Below, one piece after another: positions 5,777 through 8,151 of a stretch of DNA of 8,151 nucleotides. Position numbers and translations under genes: made by a program. The notes under the pieces were generated by a model. The model saw only the letters and a program-made list of their open reading frames with translations. It was not told the DNA's origin and did not search any database. How positions within the stretch are numbered: position 1 is the first letter of the stretch; every line of letters begins with the position of its first letter. The stretch comes from Bacteroidia bacterium (GTDB lineage: Bacteria > Bacteroidota > Bacteroidia > Cytophagales > Cyclobacteriaceae). The stretch lies in contig JANXRR010000499.1 of assembly GCA_025356795.1 (NCBI GenBank), positions 1-8,151 of the forward strand, read 5' to 3'.

Positions 5777-6733
5777 ATGGCCGATACATCTGATCTGAAT
5801 ACCATCAGCAAACTACAACTTCACTATTGGTTTAGCGATAAAACCCACACCATGGATGCGCTGGTGCACAATAAATGCGAACGCGAACTATTAGAAATTG
5901 CGAAAGTGGTGGCCAAACTGTGTGGGGTAGCCATTACCGTGGAAACAGAGCCCTCGGGGAAAGGAGGCCTAAAAGACTGGCTCACAATTGCGGCAAAATC
6001 GCCCACGAAAACACGTGTCTCTAAAATTGTGATGGTTAACACTCTTGTGGTGGCTTGTGTGGCTACACCTGCGCATGCTTCCATTCTCCACTTGGTGGAT
6101 GCGCTATTAAGCGATCTGATGGCTGATGAGCAACTAAATGAATTGCAAAGGCGGCAATTGGAACAATTGAAAGCTGACACAATTAACCAATTGCCATTAC
6201 TAGAACAAAACAGTATAATAAAAAAAAGACGATCTAATTTTTACGACCTGCTGCGCAAGTACCAGAAGGTAAAAAGTGTTTCAGTGGCATTAACCGATGG
6301 CAGCAAGAAGCCAATAATTAAAGATCAGTTGATTGTTCGTGACGATTTTAAAAAATTTATTGTAAGCTCGGGTTTATTAACACCACAGATTGTGGAAAAT
6401 GCTCAAATAGAAATTATTTCTCCCGTGTTGGTAAAAGGTAGGCATAAATGGAAAGGCATGTTTAATGGGTTGCCCATTTCCTTTACCATGAAATCGGAGG
6501 AGTTTATGGCTATGGTGCAATTGGGAAAGGTAGAATTTAAAAGCGGCTCAAGCATTACTTGCAGACTAGAGATAGAAAGGAAAATAAATGGCGTGGGCGT
6601 TGAAACAATTATTGGCTACAACATTATTGGCGTAGGCAGTTATTCTGAAAACGGAAAAGTAGAAACTGCGGAAGGCAAGCAGAAACCAAAAGAAACCACC
6701 CTAAGCAAAAAGCAATTGGATTTGTTTGGGTAA
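5777..6733 (+). CDS. Hypothetical protein with C-terminal sliding-clamp-binding-like motif
   Basis: A 318-residue protein I cannot assign to a characterised family. It recalls scattered bacterial hypothetical proteins with the same order of blocks, but that is from memory. In order: an N-terminal region (about 12-70) with LHYWFSDKTHTMDA, a conserved-looking HNKCERELL helix and TVETEPSGKGGLKDW; a hydrophobic stretch at about 84-111 (KIVMVNTLVVACVATPAHAS), long enough for one membrane segment; a helical, Gln/Leu-rich segment at about 115-145 that could be a coiled coil; a basic turn KKRRSNFYDLL (149-159); a beta-rich C-terminal region (about 165-288) including IEIISPVLVKGRHKWKG and ITCRLEIERKI; and a Lys/Glu-rich tail ending QLDLFG. 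QLDLF (313-317) matches the QL[S/D]LF consensus for the beta sliding clamp pocket. It is a single gene beside a possible mobile-element relic and convergent to the VOC gene. A defence or DNA-associated role is inference only. Confidence 0.85.
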   Translation: MADTSDLNTISKLQLHYWFSDKTHTMDALVHNKCERELLEIAKVVAKLCGVAITVETEPSGKGGLKDWLTIAAKSPTKTRVSKIVMVNTLVVACVATPAHASILHLVDALLSDLMADEQLNELQRRQLEQLKADTINQLPLLEQNSIIKKRRSNFYDLLRKYQKVKSVSVALTDGSKKPIIKDQLIVRDDFKKFIVSSGLLTPQIVENAQIEIISPVLVKGRHKWKGMFNGLPISFTMKSEEFMAMVQLGKVEFKSGSSITCRLEIERKINGVGVETIIGYNIIGVGSYSENGKVETAEGKQKPKETTLSKKQLDLFG

Positions 6734-6824
6734 CAGATTCTATTGTACCAAATGCGCTGCTGAGGTTACAAACAACGGTCTTCGTAATTACTGTTATTAT
6801 AAATTTTCTAGAATTTCTATGGAT

Positions 6825-7220
6825 TTATATTCTTTTTTGGAGAAGCCACTGATGGCCAAACGGATCAACCACCACTCCTTGCCTATATCCATAATCAAAA
6901 TCTTGGAGCGTAGTGATTACTTTTGCACCTGCACTAATGGCCTGTTGGAATTTCACATCGGGATCTTCAGAGAATAAACCAATTAGTATTGTCGCTGTAT
7001 TAATACTTTCCGGGCTTACTTGATTATTCTTTAAAACTTCTTCATGCAAATGAAAGAGTGCATCATCAATTTCCATCTCAGCTACGTGCACGCTACCATC
7101 TGAATTATTCCACTTGCGTAACTCTTTCGCACCAAACGCTTTTTCATAAAAAACCATCCCCGCTCTTACATTTTTTAAGATTAAATGAGGAGAGAAAAAT
7201 GTAAAAGTTGGGTGTGGCAT
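6825..7220 (-). CDS. VOC (glyoxalase/bleomycin-resistance) superfamily protein, PhnB-like
   Basis: A 131-residue single-module protein of the usual length for small VOC proteins. It has the two-repeat beta-alpha-beta-beta-beta pattern: PHLILKNVRAGMVFYEKAFG (11-30), HVAEMEIDDALFHLHEE (45-61), then DPDVKFQQAISAGAKV (86-101) and the C-terminal signature YGYRQGVVVDPFGHQW (110-125). The DPFGHxW ending and the FYxKAFGA start are typical of the PhnB-like glyoxalase branch. Such proteins may be metal-dependent isomerases or dioxygenases, or bind small ligands. His45 and His123 are plausible metal ligands, but I cannot confirm a full site, and no substrate can be named. There is no signal peptide, so it is cytosolic. 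It is convergent with the hypothetical gene, leaving 91 bp that contains no convincing terminator. No well-spaced promoter was found upstream of its start at 7220. Confidence 0.9.
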   Translation of the reverse strand: MPHPTFTFFSPHLILKNVRAGMVFYEKAFGAKELRKWNNSDGSVHVAEMEIDDALFHLHEEVLKNNQVSPESINTATILIGLFSEDPDVKFQQAISAGAKVITTLQDFDYGYRQGVVVDPFGHQWLLQKRI

Positions 7221-7244
7221 ATAAATTAAATTGATTTTTTACTC

Positions 7245-7279
7245 TTGATTTTTTCAACATCCTGTTAACATTAGCTTTG
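7245..7279 (+). promoter_or_regulatory. Possible promoter with perfect TAnnTTTG box and long spacer
   Basis: TAGCTTTG at 7272-7279 matches the Bacteroidota -7 consensus exactly. The nearest useful TTG is at 7245-7247, giving a 24-nt spacer, slightly longer than usual. A transcript from here would have a leader of more than 200 nt before the gene at 7518. Confidence 0.3.
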
Positions 7280-7470
7280 TAAGGCGATTAAAGATAAGAT
7301 TAAAAGTAGATTTATATTAAAGCCTACTTCGAGACTCTGTCTAAGAGATTATAAGTTTTCACAGTACCCCTTTTTTATAGTTTTTGAATTGTGATTGCTT
7401 AGAAACTTTCCCCGACTTATTGTACACGCAAAAATTAGAGCAGGATAAATTTTATTATGACCTTACCATG

Positions 7471-7499
7471 TTTGATACCTCATTAAAGTACTATCTTCG
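7471..7499 (+). promoter_or_regulatory. Bacteroidota-type promoter of the NDT-like/Tudor-like gene
   Basis: TTTG at 7471-7474, a 17-nt spacer, then TATCTTCG at 7492-7499, which has one mismatch to TAnnTTTG. Transcription would begin around 7505, giving a short leader before the ATG at 7518. This is the best-formed promoter in the window. Confidence 0.5.
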
Positions 7500-7517
7500 T
7501 TTTGAAAGAAAAAAGTT

Positions 7518-8151
7518 ATGGAAAAAAGATGTTTAGTTTTTATGCCCTTGGCCGATGTTAGTGGATATTCATCGGGGCACTTTAACAGAATCTTCGATTA
7601 TATTGTAGTGCCTGCCTGTAGGGCGGTCAACTTTACTGCCGTGCGTGCCGATGCCAACATAGAAACGTTGAAAAATGTAGTGAATGCAGATATGGTCTTA
7701 TGCGACTTTAGTGGTGCAAATTCTGATGTGCGATTTAGCTTTGCGGTGCGTCAGGCGCTCAACCTGCCAGTTGCTGTAATAAGAGATACGAAAACTCCTG
7801 TTGATTATTCCTTTTCGGAATTTACAATTGCAGAATATGATGAATCGCTCCGCATAGACATTGTACAAAATGCAGTTGATAGCGTTAGCAATGCAATTAG
7901 AGCTGTAAGTAGGGGAGAGGCTACCTTGTTGAAAAAATTAAACATTGGGCCTGAATTAGAAACCACTTCCAGTTACACAAGCTCTTTTAGCTATACTGCA
8001 CCTGTGCAAGAGGAGACAGTCCCACCTCCTTCTATACCACTTCCTGATTTTGTTGGCGACCCACTTACAGAAAAGGATATTGAAAAACTTAAAACTGGTG
8101 ATGCACTCTATCATACAACTCATGGCAAGGGAATAATCACCACCATAAAAA
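7518..8151 (+). CDS. Nucleoside-deoxyribosyltransferase/TIR-like domain protein with Tudor-like segment, 3'-truncated by window edge
   Basis: Open for 211 codons from ATG 7518 to the edge, so the C-terminus is missing. Residues about 4-105 resemble the nucleoside 2-deoxyribosyltransferase-like fold often annotated as TIR-like in sensor and defence proteins: CLVFMPLAD (strand 1), FDYIVVPACRAVNFTAVRAD, then NADMVLCDFSGANSDVRF and ALNLPVAVIRD. In relatives the central motif reads aDxTgxNpNVxYElG. Here the Glu position is Ser74, so deoxyribosyltransferase-type catalysis is doubtful. Residues about 145-180 are a Ser/Thr- then Pro-rich linker. Residues about 191-211 (LKTGDALYHTTHGKGIITTI) match the start of the Tudor-like domain at the C-terminus of PcrA/UvrD helicases (GDxVxHxxFGxGxV), which in PcrA contacts RNA polymerase. 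There is no signal peptide, so it is cytosolic. The start is supported by the promoter at 7471-7499. Both domain calls are by motif only; function is unknown. Confidence 0.8.
   Translation, partial: MEKRCLVFMPLADVSGYSSGHFNRIFDYIVVPACRAVNFTAVRADANIETLKNVVNADMVLCDFSGANSDVRFSFAVRQALNLPVAVIRDTKTPVDYSFSEFTIAEYDESLRIDIVQNAVDSVSNAIRAVSRGEATLLKKLNIGPELETTSSYTSSFSYTAPVQEETVPPPSIPLPDFVGDPLTEKDIEKLKTGDALYHTTHGKGIITTIK

Larger units (their letters stand above)
7221..7517. other. 297-bp AT-rich intergenic region between divergent genes
   Basis: The region lies between the VOC start (minus) and the partial gene at 7518 (plus). It contains an isolated perfect -7-like box at 7272, the promoter of the downstream gene at 7471-7499, and a 20-bp sequence (7351-7370) that resembles part of the TIGR02757 gene. 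There is no tRNA-like cloverleaf and no open frame longer than about ten codons with an ATG. Confidence 0.55.

Noticed and set aside
6726..6977. Plus-strand frame beginning with a CxxC-containing peptide that looked like a zinc ribbon
   Set aside because: It starts from a TTG inside the end of the 5777 gene and then runs antisense through the VOC gene. The CTKC is the only motif.
7221..7517. Possible tRNA or structured RNA in the right-hand gap
   Set aside because: No cloverleaf, T-loop consensus or extended stem was found. Only a 4-bp CTCT/AGAG stem around 7335-7347 could be drawn.

Overview
The window looks chromosomal and comes from a member of the Bacteroidota, most likely a Cytophagales-type bacterium. 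The grounds are: moderately AT-rich DNA; start codons without clear Shine-Dalgarno sequences; promoter-like boxes of the Bacteroidota type (TTTG, then TAnnTTTG); an OmpA-domain protein with a jelly-roll-like N-terminus; and a TIGR02757 (DUF2400) protein, a family typical of this phylum. The placement rests on reading alone, with no database search.

Layout. Positions 1-1113 (minus) hold the 5' part of a membrane serine protease of the NfeD/STOPP class, which runs off the left edge. Divergent from it, 1217-3979 (plus) is a tight three-gene run: a secreted LysM-LysM-RlpA-like protein, an OmpA-domain peptidoglycan-binding protein (1-nt TAATG overlap), and a TIGR02757 protein (14-nt overlap). The first two act in the periplasm or envelope on peptidoglycan. 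The third looks cytosolic and carries a motif like that of HhH-GPD DNA glycosylases, so the run joins an envelope pair to a possible DNA-acting protein.

From about 3980 the gene density drops and the content looks accessory. A 310-bp gap carries a 15/14-nt inverted repeat. Next is a secreted Gfo/Idh/MocA oxidoreductase (4290-5396, minus). A 380-bp gap follows, with two copies of a GGTGGGAG-type repeat that resemble an insertion-sequence end, and an orphan hairpin plus T-tract. After it comes a stand-alone plus-strand gene (5777-6733) of unknown function. Its last residues read QLDLFG, a match to the bacterial sliding-clamp binding motif. A VOC/glyoxalase-like protein lies convergent to it (6825-7220, minus).

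The right end (7518 to the edge) holds the start of a protein that appears to combine a nucleoside-deoxyribosyltransferase/TIR-like N-terminal domain with a PcrA/UvrD-type Tudor-like segment. A good Bacteroidota promoter precedes it.

The best candidates for something undescribed are the 5777-6733 protein and the partial 7518+ protein. Neither has a function that can be assigned from sequence alone, and no complete multi-gene defence system is visible. No rRNA, tRNA, CRISPR array or intact transposase was found.
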